Shown piece by piece: positions 53,623-62,077 of a DNA stretch of 64,000 nt (positions are counted from its first letter, which is position 1; every line of letters starts with the position of its first letter). A model generated the notes under the pieces. That model had not been told where the DNA came from. It did no database searches and was given only the letters and a program-made list of their open reading frames with translations. The stretch is taken from NCBI RefSeq assembly GCF_004104355.1, contig NZ_RJLM01000006.1:182919-246918 (forward strand), written 5' to 3'. Position numbers and translations under genes: made by a program. Source of the stretch: Photobacterium chitinilyticum (GTDB lineage Bacteria > Pseudomonadota > Gammaproteobacteria > Enterobacterales > Vibrionaceae).

Positions 53623-53647
53623 ATTGACGCTTTCTTTGAAAGAACAG

Positions 53648-53677
53648 AAACAGCATAGGTGAAGGCCTATGCTGTTT
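53648..53677. terminator. perfect 12-bp hairpin between convergent genes
   Basis: AAACAGCATAGG (53648-53659), loop TGAAGG, CCTATGCTGTTT (53666-53677). It serves the metallopeptidase gene on the plus strand and reaches the last base of the MFS stop codon at 53676-53678 on the minus strand. Confidence 0.85.
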
Positions 53678-54911
53678 ATACGTCAGACTCGACTATTCTA
53701 GAAAACTTTCTACTTCTTTTTAACGCAGGAAATAGGATGGTGAAACAGCACAGTGCCAAAATAACTTCAGTTGAAATGGAAAACATAAATGGCCCTTTAC
53801 TGCCTTGCATTTGCCAAAATAAACCACCAACCAAAGGCCCGGAGATCGCCCCAAAGTTACTAATAAAACCTTGGAGTCCAAAAGCACTACCTTTGCTCTC
53901 ACCCGCAACTTCGCTTATTAATTTAGCCAGTACAAGCCCTGATGACATAATGATGCTTGCATCTATGATGAATAGTACGCTGATGTGCCATAGCGATGTC
54001 GACTGCAACATTAGCCATGTCGTAAAGGCTCCAGTTAAACCAGCAACAGTGAGATATATAGCGGCATTCATTTTGTCAGCATAGTAGCCAAGTTTTGGAG
54101 CAAGTAGCATCGAAATAATCCCTCCAGGAATGTAGGCCATAGAGAGTTCGACTATGCTTGTTATCTTTAGGTGCTCTAGCAAATAGACTTCAAGAAAAGG
54201 TGCTACCAGTGACCCGGATAGTTGGCCAACAAAAATCATCGTAAACAGGAAAACAGTAATAGTAGAGAGAATGATTTTGTCAGGCTGTATGTTGCGAGGC
54301 ATAGCTTCTTGATTGGCAAGAACGGAAATAGCTTTAAAACTTATCATTCCTGCCACAGCTGATGCGACGGCAAACACAATAAGGGATAGGTATGTAATGA
54401 TGGATGGCAACGAGAAGTATTCTGCTACGGCTATTAAAGAGAATGCAAAGCAAGAGCCCCACATAATTCCAATGCCAGCTTGTTTAGACGCAACGCCTAA
54501 AGCTTCGGCTCTATTTTTGTAAGCACTAAGCTGGGCAAAACAGGTTCTCCATACCAACCAGAATAGGCCAGATCCAAATCCCAATGTAAATGTCGCGACA
54601 ACCATTAAAACATAACTCGATGAAAGAATGGCTGAATACAAGAGAACGTATGCAAGCATCTTGATGGTGCATCCAAGACGAATTAGCTTAGCTCTGGTGC
54701 TCCAGCTATTGACCTTACGAGAAAAAATCAATGCGCTGCAGCCAGTTCCAACCGCTTGAAGTGAAAATAATATTCCCATTTGCCAGCCGTTGGCTTCGAA
54801 GTTCTGGTGAGCGATAATCGGAATTAGAAAATTGATAAAAAAAACACCTAATGAATCCAGCCTGATTGGTACTAATAGTGGTGTGAGTTTTATGGGGAAA
54901 GATGATTTCAC
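53676..54911 (-). CDS. MFS transporter
   Basis: 411 aa with about twelve hydrophobic helices: LDSLGVFFINFLIPIIAHQ, ALVVPTFTLGF-like YVLMVVATFTLGFGSGLFWL and ISEVAGESKGSAFGLQGFIS among them; the typical MFS motif A is weak. Start is GTG at 54911 with AAGGA six bases before it. Single gene with low GC compared with its neighbours, perhaps acquired. Substrate unknown. Confidence 0.8.
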   Translation of the reverse strand: MKSSFPIKLTPLLVPIRLDSLGVFFINFLIPIIAHQNFEANGWQMGILFSLQAVGTGCSALIFSRKVNSWSTRAKLIRLGCTIKMLAYVLLYSAILSSSYVLMVVATFTLGFGSGLFWLVWRTCFAQLSAYKNRAEALGVASKQAGIGIMWGSCFAFSLIAVAEYFSLPSIITYLSLIVFAVASAVAGMISFKAISVLANQEAMPRNIQPDKIILSTITVFLFTMIFVGQLSGSLVAPFLEVYLLEHLKITSIVELSMAYIPGGIISMLLAPKLGYYADKMNAAIYLTVAGLTGAFTTWLMLQSTSLWHISVLFIIDASIIMSSGLVLAKLISEVAGESKGSAFGLQGFISNFGAISGPLVGGLFWQMQGSKGPFMFSISTEVILALCCFTILFPALKRSRKFSRIVESDV

Positions 54912-55154
54912 ATAATGTCCTTATTATAAAATTGCTAACGTTATCAAATCAGTAATGACGCTAAGATTCATTGGAACGTAGGAATACCTCACTAATTTGA
55001 AGATGATACGCAATTTATAATATAAAACTACGTTCGCGATAATTGATAATTTGTGGTCACTCGCAAAGGTCAAAATAATATTATTACAAAGCCAAATGAT
55101 TAAGTCTCCGAAATAATAGCGAGCAAATTGTAGGTGCAGAGTTAGTGGGCTGTT
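54912..55154. other. 243-bp AT-rich intergenic region
   Basis: Contains the promoter of the MFS gene; no gene, hairpin or repeat of note was seen. Confidence 0.5.
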
Positions 55155-55919
55155 TTATAGATATTGAAGTGGTGTAGTACCTGTTTGTTGTTTGAAAAAG
55201 CTGATAAATGCGCTATCGCTAGAAAACGCTAATCGATAAGCGACGTCGTTGACCTGTAATCCTTCAGATAATAACTCAATTGATTTCAACAGCCGCCATT
55301 GCTGCCGCCACGCTTGATAGGTCATCCCTGTTTCTTTGCTAAATATACGGCTAATGGTTTTGCTACTTGCTCCAATAGACAAGCTTAATTGGTTTAGGGG
55401 CGGGGCAATGTAGTCTGGAGCATTAAGTTGTATCAGCCAGTGTTGTAAGCGCCGATCAGCGGGTAGGGGGAGTTGCAGTAATTCTTCTTTGGCAACGTTC
55501 AGTTCTTCGAGAAACAAAGCTGTGGTGTTCATTTGTTCGGCTGTTGGTTTATCCCACTCCCAGAAAGCCATTCTCTCGACCAGTGCTTTTAACAGTGAAT
55601 TCACCTCTATGATTTTTAACTCTGAAGGTAGTGATGCATTCAGTGATTGGTCAAAGTAGAGAGAGCGATATTCGATGACATTCGTCATGCGGGCGTAGTG
55701 TGGTGTATTGGCTGGGATCCATGCGGCGCGTGTTGGAGGCAAGACACATCTTATACCGTTGAGCGAAATGCTCATACAACCTTTGGGTGCATAAAGCAGT
55801 TGTCCTTTTTGGTGTTGATGCATACCCGAATCATGATTGCCAACGCGCGTAGCGATGCCAATGACCGAGTTTTTCAGTTCATCGACATTGAATACGGTAT
55901 GTTCATTGAATGCGGCCAT
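55155..55919 (-). CDS. AraC-family regulator with cupin sensor domain
   Basis: 254 aa. N-terminal cupin (HDSGMHQHQKGQLLYAPKGC, WIPANTPHYARMT) and a C-terminal double HTH (LSIGASSKTISRIFSKETG, WRLLKSIELLSEGLQVNDV, LAFSSDSAFISFFKQQTGTT). The cupin-first layout resembles regulators that control an adjacent exporter. Divergent from the MFS gene at 56055, with three direct repeats in the 135-bp gap. Confidence 0.88.
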   Translation of the reverse strand: MAAFNEHTVFNVDELKNSVIGIATRVGNHDSGMHQHQKGQLLYAPKGCMSISLNGIRCVLPPTRAAWIPANTPHYARMTNVIEYRSLYFDQSLNASLPSELKIIEVNSLLKALVERMAFWEWDKPTAEQMNTTALFLEELNVAKEELLQLPLPADRRLQHWLIQLNAPDYIAPPLNQLSLSIGASSKTISRIFSKETGMTYQAWRQQWRLLKSIELLSEGLQVNDVAYRLAFSSDSAFISFFKQQTGTTPLQYL

Positions 55920-55996
55920 TGTCCTGATCTTGATGTTTTATGTTTTAATTGTGTTATTTGACCATAAGATGATTTCGTAAACTAGCCATCTTTTCC

Positions 55997-56045
55997 AAGA
56001 TAAGAGATTTGCTCGAAAGATAAGAGCTTCTCTTGAAAATAAGAG
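55997..56045 (+). promoter_or_regulatory. three direct repeats upstream of an MFS gene
   Basis: AAGATAAGAG at 55997-56006 and 56017-56026, and AAAATAAGAG at 56036-56045. Spacing is 20 and 19 bp, close to two helical turns, as expected for an AraC-type activator binding one face. The last copy ends 9 bp before the MFS start codon at 56055. Confidence 0.6.
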
Positions 56046-56054
56046 GTTTATGAA

Positions 56055-57194
56055 ATGAAAGCAAAACCATCGTTAGGTTTAATGGTCGTGCTGATAATGT
56101 TTCCGCAAATTGTCGAGACCATTTACAGTCCTGTGTTGCCGCATATTGCGGCTCAATTCGTTGTCAGCATTAAAGCCGCAAGCCAAACTTTGTCGATTTA
56201 CTTTCTAGCCTTTGCTCTGGGAGTTATTGTTTGGGGTGTAGTTGCGGACAGGATAGGGCGGCGAAAGACGATGTTGCTCGGGCTGTCTATTTATGCAGCC
56301 AGTGCAGCGGGTGCCGTATTGGCCCCAAACTTTGAAGCGCTTATGTTTGCGCGAGGAGTGAGTGCTTTTGGGATCGCGGTTGGATCCGTTGTCACGCAAA
56401 CCATGTTGCGCGACAGCTATGACGGTACAGCGCTAAGCAAAGTATTCTCGTACATGGGGATGGGGATTTCCATCAGCCCGGTGGTAGGCATGATGTCGGG
56501 TGGTTTCTTGGCTGATTGGGGCGGGCACTCTTATGTTTTTTTTACTCTGAGTGGTTTGGCTTTGGTGTTGTTGATCGTCAGCATTTTAAAGCTACCGGAG
56601 ACAATGCCAGCGAATACCCAGGCGTCGGCATTATCTGATTTGTTTCAGCAAATGATTCGAGACCGCGGGATTTGGCGTAATGCGTTATTGGTTGCCGCCT
56701 TTAATATCTTACTGTTCTCCTACTATCTGCAAGGTCCTTTTTTGTTCGAGCAGCTGGGCTACAGTTCAATACAGTTTGGTCGAAGTGGTGTTGTTCTTGC
56801 GATTGGTACATTTGCGGGCAGCCTGTTAAACAAACGACTGGTACAGCATGGTTTCACCCATCCAAAGCTCCTGGCTCTTGCAAGTATTCTTGGCCTGTTC
56901 GGTGCGGTTGGTGTTCTGCTATTACAGGGTTCACTTTGGTTCTTGATCCCGATGGTACTTGTTGTGATGGGCTTTGGTATTGGTATTCCTAATGTTCTTA
57001 GTCAGGCGCTGGTTAATTATCGCTCTCAGGCTGGAAGCGCGGGTGCTGTTCTTGGATTGCTGTACTACCTGATGATTGGTGGTGGCCTTGCAATTGCCGG
57101 AGCAGTGCAAAACTTAGGAGTAGTATTGGTGGTTTGTGCAGTTGTTGCCCTGGTGACTGTGGCAGTGAGTGTGAGAGCCGGGGCAAAGCCATAA
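56055..57194 (+). CDS. MFS drug-resistance transporter (DHA1/Bcr-like)
   Basis: 379 aa, about twelve helices. Motif A GVVADRIGRRKTMLLGLSIY and the antiporter motif C-like GMMSGGFLADWGG are visible, which fits a proton-coupled drug or metabolite exporter. Start ATG at 56055 with AGAGG upstream. Divergent from and probably controlled by the AraC gene. Substrate unknown. Confidence 0.86.
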   Translation: MKAKPSLGLMVVLIMFPQIVETIYSPVLPHIAAQFVVSIKAASQTLSIYFLAFALGVIVWGVVADRIGRRKTMLLGLSIYAASAAGAVLAPNFEALMFARGVSAFGIAVGSVVTQTMLRDSYDGTALSKVFSYMGMGISISPVVGMMSGGFLADWGGHSYVFFTLSGLALVLLIVSILKLPETMPANTQASALSDLFQQMIRDRGIWRNALLVAAFNILLFSYYLQGPFLFEQLGYSSIQFGRSGVVLAIGTFAGSLLNKRLVQHGFTHPKLLALASILGLFGAVGVLLLQGSLWFLIPMVLVVMGFGIGIPNVLSQALVNYRSQAGSAGAVLGLLYYLMIGGGLAIAGAVQNLGVVLVVCAVVALVTVAVSVRAGAKP

Positions 57195-57202
57195 TAGCTG
57201 AA

Positions 57203-57232
57203 CAGCCTGTTGAAATTGATTTCAACAGGCTG
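57203..57232 (+). terminator. 14-bp hairpin after the MFS gene
   Basis: CAGCCTGTTGAAAT (57203-57216) and ATTTCAACAGGCTG (57219-57232) are perfect complements around TG, a stem of at least 12 usable pairs. No T-run follows (AATGTATGG), so it may act as an mRNA-stabilising hairpin or a weak terminator. Confidence 0.65.
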
Positions 57233-57293
57233 AATGTATGGCAAATCGACGTTATTCGTTGTAATGATATCGTGAGATTTGAAGAATCACTTA

Positions 57294-57602
57294 TTAGAAA
57301 GCTGAGAGCAGGAAAAATATGCTCATACTAATAACGGCTGTGAGTAAGACATTCTTTAGCTTCCAGGCCAATAATACTGCTACAAGGGCTGCAACCAAAT
57401 AGGGATTGTGCCAAGAGAGTGCAAGTTCACCTTTTGGTAAAAATACAATAGGCGCCCAAATGGCAGTGAGTACCGCGGGGCTAGAGTAGCTAAGTAGTTT
57501 TTGCGCCTGCGCATTGAGTCGCAACGGAAGTTTTGGCTCCAGAAACAAATAGCGACTGGAGAATACGAGTAAGGTCATTGCCAGAATGGTAAGCCAGATC
57601 AT
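57294..57602 (-). CDS. azlD: AzlD-family branched-chain amino acid export subunit
   Basis: 102-aa small membrane protein with four segments; the family-typical FSSRYLFLEPKLPLRLNAQA and LSYSSPAVLTAIWAPIVFLP are present. AzlD works with AzlC to export branched-chain amino acids and analogues. Its start overlaps the azlC stop by 4 bp. Confidence 0.9.
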   Translation of the reverse strand: MIWLTILAMTLLVFSSRYLFLEPKLPLRLNAQAQKLLSYSSPAVLTAIWAPIVFLPKGELALSWHNPYLVAALVAVLLAWKLKNVLLTAVISMSIFFLLSAF

Positions 57603-58399
57603 GCGTCTTCTCCCTTGTTTATTGGGGCTGTAGCTTTATTAGGATCGGCATTGCCAAAGTATTTGTCATAGCTGTAACCGGCGACCATTGCAGCAAGGCT
57701 TGCCAGCATTAGGCCGCCTTCTACGTTATAGGCCTGCATGACAACAGAAAGAATCATGGCGACAACCACCGAGACTAGCACCGATGCATTTTTGACTGTT
57801 GGCACGACAAGGGCAATGAACGTGGCCGCAATGGCAAAATCTAATCCAAGAGTGTCCAGATTGGGAATGAACTTGCCTGCTACAATGCCTGCAAGCGTAG
57901 CTAGGTTCCAGCAAATATAGAACCACAGGCCAGCTCCCAGAGCATACCAACGGTTAAATTTTTTGGGAGATTGATGACCACAAAGTGCGAATAGCTCGTC
58001 GGTGAGCAAAAAGCCCAAGCCAATCCGCCATTTCAGCGGTAGTGTGCTGATCTTGTCGCGCATAGTGATGCTGTATAGCAAGTGACGTGAGGTAATGAAC
58101 AGGGTGGTCATCAAAATTGTCGCCAAGCCTGCACCTACTTTTAATAGGCCTGTTGCAACGAGCTGAGCCGATCCTGCAAATACAATTGCCGACAGTGCCT
58201 GACTTTGGAATGGGTCAAGACCGATATCAATCGCGAAAGATCCTGCCAACAAGCCCCATGGGATCACTGCAACACAGAGCGGACTGACTGCTAGCGCTCC
58301 TTGCTTGAACAGAGAACGCTTTTCCTGTGATGTCTGTTGCTGGTTACTGGTATCTGTTATGTCGGTTGTAATGGATGTTTGCATCGTGTGTTTCTTCAT
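57599..58399 (-). CDS. azlC: AzlC-family branched-chain amino acid export subunit
   Basis: 266 aa. AVIPWGLLAGSFAIDIGLDP, SAIVFAGSAQLVATGLLKVG, FITSRHLLYSITMRDKIST and GFLLTDELFALCGHQ are AzlC hallmarks, with about five further helices. The first 45 residues are polar and Gln/Thr-rich, longer than usual; a start at the second methionine (58384) is possible. Pairs with azlD; divergence from the local AraC gene is absent, since that gene is on the same strand upstream (58497-59369) and may be co-regulated. Confidence 0.9.
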   Translation of the reverse strand: MKKHTMQTSITTDITDTSNQQQTSQEKRSLFKQGALAVSPLCVAVIPWGLLAGSFAIDIGLDPFQSQALSAIVFAGSAQLVATGLLKVGAGLATILMTTLFITSRHLLYSITMRDKISTLPLKWRIGLGFLLTDELFALCGHQSPKKFNRWYALGAGLWFYICWNLATLAGIVAGKFIPNLDTLGLDFAIAATFIALVVPTVKNASVLVSVVVAMILSVVMQAYNVEGGLMLASLAAMVAGYSYDKYFGNADPNKATAPINKGEDA

Positions 58400-58496
58400 T
58401 ATTATCAGTGATACTTTTCACTTTAAGAATTAACCACGATACAAACTTGTACGTTATTGCTCAATAGCGGAAGATATTCCGGCACGAAGCCCAGTA

Positions 58497-59369
58497 TCAA
58501 CGTGCAACTTGCTTGGCAAACTGGCCGGGGGTGATTCCCATTGCTTTTTTGAAATGACGATGAAGGTGGCTTTGATCGTGAAATCCTGCCTCTTGAGCCG
58601 CGTCCGAAACGGTGTGCCCTTGTCTGATTAACTTCTTTGCTAGCCGTAAGCGAGTCTGAATTTGGTAGGCGTGCGGCGGAAATCCGTATTCTTTCTGAAA
58701 TGCCCTTACTAGATGGTAAGGGCTGAATGAGGCAAGGCTAGCCAGTTCCTGCAACGAGATATCGGCGCTTGGAAAGTCATCAAGAAACTCTTTGACCAGC
58801 TTAAGCTGTCGTTGCGCTTTTGATATGTCTTGGGGAGTGGCTGGTCTCTTGCCATGCTTACACATAAGCCTGGTGAGCACACCGTAGAGCAGCGTCTCCC
58901 TGAGCAGGCGGTTGGTTGATTTCTCTAGCGTTTCAAATACTAGCCTCAACTGGTTGGCGAGTTCGGGATCGTACACAACCGGCGAAGGGAAGTATGGTGC
59001 ACCATTGCTTGATAGGCCGGAAGCTAATTCATGGCTAATGGTTTCAAATTGATCGGGAAGGGGATACATTGCCTTATAGGACCAGCCGCCCTCGGTGGCT
59101 GAGTGGCCGCTGTGTACCTCATCGGCATTAACCAGAATGATACTGCCTTGCGGAGCTACATGGTTGCCGCCCGTGCGGTAAAATTGCTGCGCTCCATTTT
59201 CGATAACTCCGATCGTGTAGCCTTCGTGGCTGTGGCGCGAAAAATTCTGGTGGTGGTAGTCGGCATCAAGCAGATCAATACCGCCCAGTTCACCGGCAAT
59301 GCTAAAGGTAGCTCGCTCTTTCGTAGGCGACTGCTTCTTCTTTGAATCCATTTTGTTTGCTTTCTCCAT
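58497..59369 (-). CDS. AraC-family regulator (cupin sensor, next to azlCD)
   Basis: 290 aa from the ATG at 59369. AraC_binding cupin (HQNFSRHSHEGYTIGVIENG, IILVNADEVHSGHS) and C-terminal double HTH (SLQELASLASFSPYHLVRAF, QTRLRLAKKLIRQGHTVSDA, GFHDQSHLHRHFKKAMGITP). The frame is open to 59516 but the extra 49 residues resemble no AraC protein; the ATG at 59351 is another option. Same strand as azlCD with a 97-bp gap; AraC proteins of this type often control AzlCD or LysE-like exporters. Confidence 0.85.
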   Translation of the reverse strand: MEKANKMDSKKKQSPTKERATFSIAGELGGIDLLDADYHHQNFSRHSHEGYTIGVIENGAQQFYRTGGNHVAPQGSIILVNADEVHSGHSATEGGWSYKAMYPLPDQFETISHELASGLSSNGAPYFPSPVVYDPELANQLRLVFETLEKSTNRLLRETLLYGVLTRLMCKHGKRPATPQDISKAQRQLKLVKEFLDDFPSADISLQELASLASFSPYHLVRAFQKEYGFPPHAYQIQTRLRLAKKLIRQGHTVSDAAQEAGFHDQSHLHRHFKKAMGITPGQFAKQVAR

Positions 59370-59614
59370 CGCCTGATACTCTTTGTCTTCATTTGTGAGT
59401 ATAACGAAGTGATGCCCGAAGCGTTTGTACAAAATTGCCTTTTGACAAGCGACAAGAATATGGATGACTAAATGCTTATTTGTGATCGCGAACCCTAATT
59501 TATTGCGTTTAAGCATAGTTAGCAGAGTTTTAACTCGGTGGCTTTAGGGCTAGAATGTGCCTTCTTTTCGCCCATAACGTGGGCTGTCTTCCTTAGAATG
59601 AAAAAGGCGATAGT

Positions 59615-59962
59615 ATGATCGAACGTCTGGAAACCAAGCAACGCATGAGCCGTATTGTTAAGCACAACGGTACTATTTATCTTTGTGGTCAAGTGTGTGC
59701 TGATGCGACGCAAGGCATCAAAGAGCAAACAGCAACCATGTTGGATAAAGTAGAAGCCTTGCTTGAACAGGCAGGTAGTGACAAAAAGCATATGCTCTCA
59801 GCTACCATCTACATTAAAGATATGAAAGACTTCGCTGAAATGAATGATGTGTGGGACAACTGGGTACCTGAAGGCCACGCACCTGCTCGCGCATGTGTTG
59901 AAGCGAGTATGGCTCGTGAAGCTTTGTTGGTTGAAATCTCTGTGGTTGCTGCAGAGAAATAA
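59615..59962 (+). CDS. RidA/YjgF/YER057c family protein
   Basis: 115 aa. [40 protein letters not shown] and [20 protein letters not shown] match the RidA fold; the arginine that binds the imine carboxylate (P-A-R-A-C-V-E) is present. RidA proteins hydrolyse reactive enamine/imine intermediates of amino-acid metabolism, trimeric and cytosolic. Divergent from the AraC gene; an AAGGCGATAGT ribosome site precedes the ATG. Confidence 0.88.
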   Translation: MIERLETKQRMSRIVKHNGTIYLCGQVCADATQGIKEQTATMLDKVEALLEQAGSDKKHMLSATIYIKDMKDFAEMNDVWDNWVPEGHAPARACVEASMAREALLVEISVVAAEK

Positions 59963-59983
59963 GCACCTACGTTATTGGTGCTT
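59961..59983 (+). terminator. hairpin after RidA gene
   Basis: AAGCACC (59961-59967) pairs with GGTGCTT (59977-59983). It overlaps the stop codon by two bases and lacks a T-run, so termination strength is doubtful. Confidence 0.5.
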
Positions 59984-60107
59984 GTAAAGGTGAGCAGGTC
60001 TGATTCTCAGGCCTGTTTTATTCATTGTATTAGCAGGCAAATTCTCTCACCTGGTGATCCCTCACTGAAATTGCTTACCTTCCTTTATTCTTACACTTTT
60101 CAACCCG

Positions 60108-60602
60108 CTACTCTCTGGTGCTAAGCAATTTTGTCAGCAGTTCATTGAGTTGATGCTGTTCTTGTTCCGTAAGCACTGAAATAGCTTCTTGCTCATGGTT
60201 ATGTAGCTTTTGAATGATTTCATCAATCAGTACTTTGCCGCGCTCTGTCAGTTTGACTAATTTACTGCGCTTGTCTTCTGGATTGTCAATGCGCTCAATG
60301 AGCCCCAATGTAGTGATACGACTCAGAACTTTTGTTAAGCCACCTGAGCTAAACAGCATTGAACGGTAGAGCTCGGTAGGGGTCAAGCAACAAGCCTTAC
60401 CTTGGCGGCGAAGTGCTGCCAGCACGCCGAAATCTGCGCGTTGAAGATCATATTTGTCGAGAATAGTGATTAAATCCTGTTGATGATAATCGTGGATACG
60501 ATGTATCCGAAGGACCGCGGGAGAACATTTTTCGGCAGACAGCGGCCAGTTTTCTTCAATTTTATTCAAGATGTTAGCGACAGTTTCTTGTTTGATCATC
60601 AT
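60108..60602 (-). CDS. MarR-family transcriptional regulator
   Basis: 164 aa with winged HTH: LLTILDKYDLQRADFGVLAAL-like start, LTPTELYRSMLFSSGGLTKV, LSRITTLGLIERIDNPEDKR and the KLVKLTERGKVLIDE wing. Two tandem ATGs (60602 and 60599) follow GGAGG. Divergent from an MFS gene, with two near-identical 18-bp palindromes in the 89-bp gap that should be its operators, giving repression of both genes relieved by a toxic ligand. Confidence 0.9.
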   Translation of the reverse strand: MMIKQETVANILNKIEENWPLSAEKCSPAVLRIHRIHDYHQQDLITILDKYDLQRADFGVLAALRRQGKACCLTPTELYRSMLFSSGGLTKVLSRITTLGLIERIDNPEDKRSKLVKLTERGKVLIDEIIQKLHNHEQEAISVLTEQEQHQLNELLTKLLSTRE

Positions 60603-60629
60603 CTTTTCCTCCTGATCACCATTTAAATA

Positions 60630-60647
60630 TATCTTGCTAGAAAGATA
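60630..60647. promoter_or_regulatory. MarR operator, copy 1
   Basis: TATCTTGCTAGAAAGATA differs from the perfect palindrome of copy 2 by one base (G for T at position 7), giving one mismatch in its dyad. It lies 28 bp before the MarR start. Confidence 0.85.
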
Positions 60648-60659
60648 ATTGCTAGCTAG

Positions 60660-60677
60660 TATCTTTCTAGAAAGATA
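60660..60677. promoter_or_regulatory. MarR operator, copy 2 (perfect 18-bp palindrome)
   Basis: TATCTTTCTAGAAAGATA equals its own reverse complement. Its start is 30 bp from that of copy 1, about three helical turns, and it ends 14 bp before the MFS start codon, where it would cover the promoter or ribosome site. Confidence 0.9.
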
Positions 60678-60691
60678 AATAAGAGGTTTTC

Positions 60692-61906
60692 ATGAATAAA
60701 AAAATGTCGACATCGTTGATAATGTTGCTTGCTGCCGTTTTTGCAATGTCTCCCTTTGCAATCGACAGCTACTTGCCTGCTATTCCTGCAATGGCGGCCG
60801 ACTTGAATATCGAAACGTCAATGGTGTCAGTGACAGTCAGTATTTATGTGCTTGGTATGGCTATTGGCCAGTTATTTGGCGGGCCGCTTTCAGATCGGTT
60901 TGGTCGTAGACCGATAATGGTTGCAGGGCTGCTGATATTTTCGGTCGGTAGCTTATTGATTGCCAGTGCCGAGTCTATGGAAATGTTATGGAGCTGGCGT
61001 GTTATACAGTCTATTGGCGGTGGGGTTGCGGTAGTCGGTGTGCCTGCGACAATTCGTGATAATGCCGAAGGCAAAGAAGCAGCCCGGTTATTTTCACTGG
61101 TTGCGCTGATCATGATGTTGGCGCCTTCTATAGCCCCAACCGTCGGAACGATTGTGTTAAAAACACTGGGCTGGCCTTCGATCTTTATCATATTAAGTGT
61201 TGTTGCTGTTGTTGTCGCCGTTGGAGCTGCAGTCGTTATGCCTAAAGCCGAAAAGGTGACTAAGCAGAAAAAATCTGGCGGCTATATCTCGGTTATCAAA
61301 GAGCGCCGTGCACTTGGTTACCTGCTCGCACAAGCATTTGGCTATGCTGTACTGATGACCTTTATTACCAACGCACCATTTGCCTATATCGAACACTTCG
61401 AAGTAACGGTTGAGCTTTTCTCCGGATTATTCATAGTCAATGTTGTCGGTATTGTTATTGTTAACCGTGCCAATAGTTTGCTGCTGCGTGTCTATGAGCC
61501 GGCAATCCTGCTGAAAGCGTTTCTTGGTATGCAATTGATTGGCGGAGTTACGCTCGTTGGTTCGATGATTATTGCTCCTGAAAACCTTTGGTTTGCAGTT
61601 GTTGGTTTTGTGATTTCCATTGCAGCCAATGGCGGTATTATGTCCAACTCCAGCGCCTGTTTTATGCGATTTTTTGCCAACAGCGCTGGTGTGGCATCAG
61701 CATTACTCGGTGCCGTTCAGTATGGTGTTGGGGCGGCAGTCAGTGCGCTAGCGGCGATGCTTAGTGTTGATACGCTTTGGCCAATGATTTTAGCAATGTT
61801 AGTTTCGACCTTGATTGCGCTGACTGGGGCATTTGTGAGTTCCCGATCTGAGTTGGAGAGTCAACAAGACGCCCGTTCGACTGAAATAGAGCACCAGGCA
61901 AAGTAA
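60692..61906 (+). CDS. Bcr/CflA-type MFS drug-resistance transporter
   Basis: 404 aa. SPFAIDSYLPAIPAMAADLN is the Bcr/CflA-like opening, GPLSDRFGRRPIMVAGLLIF is motif A, and WRVIQSIGGGVAVVGVPATI is the typical helix-four stretch. Twelve helices expected, drug:H+ antiport. AAGAGG precedes the ATG. Divergent from the MarR gene, whose operators flank its promoter. Confidence 0.9.
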   Translation: MNKKMSTSLIMLLAAVFAMSPFAIDSYLPAIPAMAADLNIETSMVSVTVSIYVLGMAIGQLFGGPLSDRFGRRPIMVAGLLIFSVGSLLIASAESMEMLWSWRVIQSIGGGVAVVGVPATIRDNAEGKEAARLFSLVALIMMLAPSIAPTVGTIVLKTLGWPSIFIILSVVAVVVAVGAAVVMPKAEKVTKQKKSGGYISVIKERRALGYLLAQAFGYAVLMTFITNAPFAYIEHFEVTVELFSGLFIVNVVGIVIVNRANSLLLRVYEPAILLKAFLGMQLIGGVTLVGSMIIAPENLWFAVVGFVISIAANGGIMSNSSACFMRFFANSAGVASALLGAVQYGVGAAVSALAAMLSVDTLWPMILAMLVSTLIALTGAFVSSRSELESQQDARSTEIEHQAK

Positions 61907-62077
61907 ATAGCAGGGTAATGTGCAGAGCAAGGTGCGAGGTGATAGTGACGTGGTAACAAAAAAACATTCTCTTTGTTAAAGCATTCTTAATTGCTGACAT
62001 GACTATTCTTAATAGCGTACGAATCTAATCTCAGTACAAGTTTATGACCGAGCTAAGACTGTCAGCGGAGACAGAGT

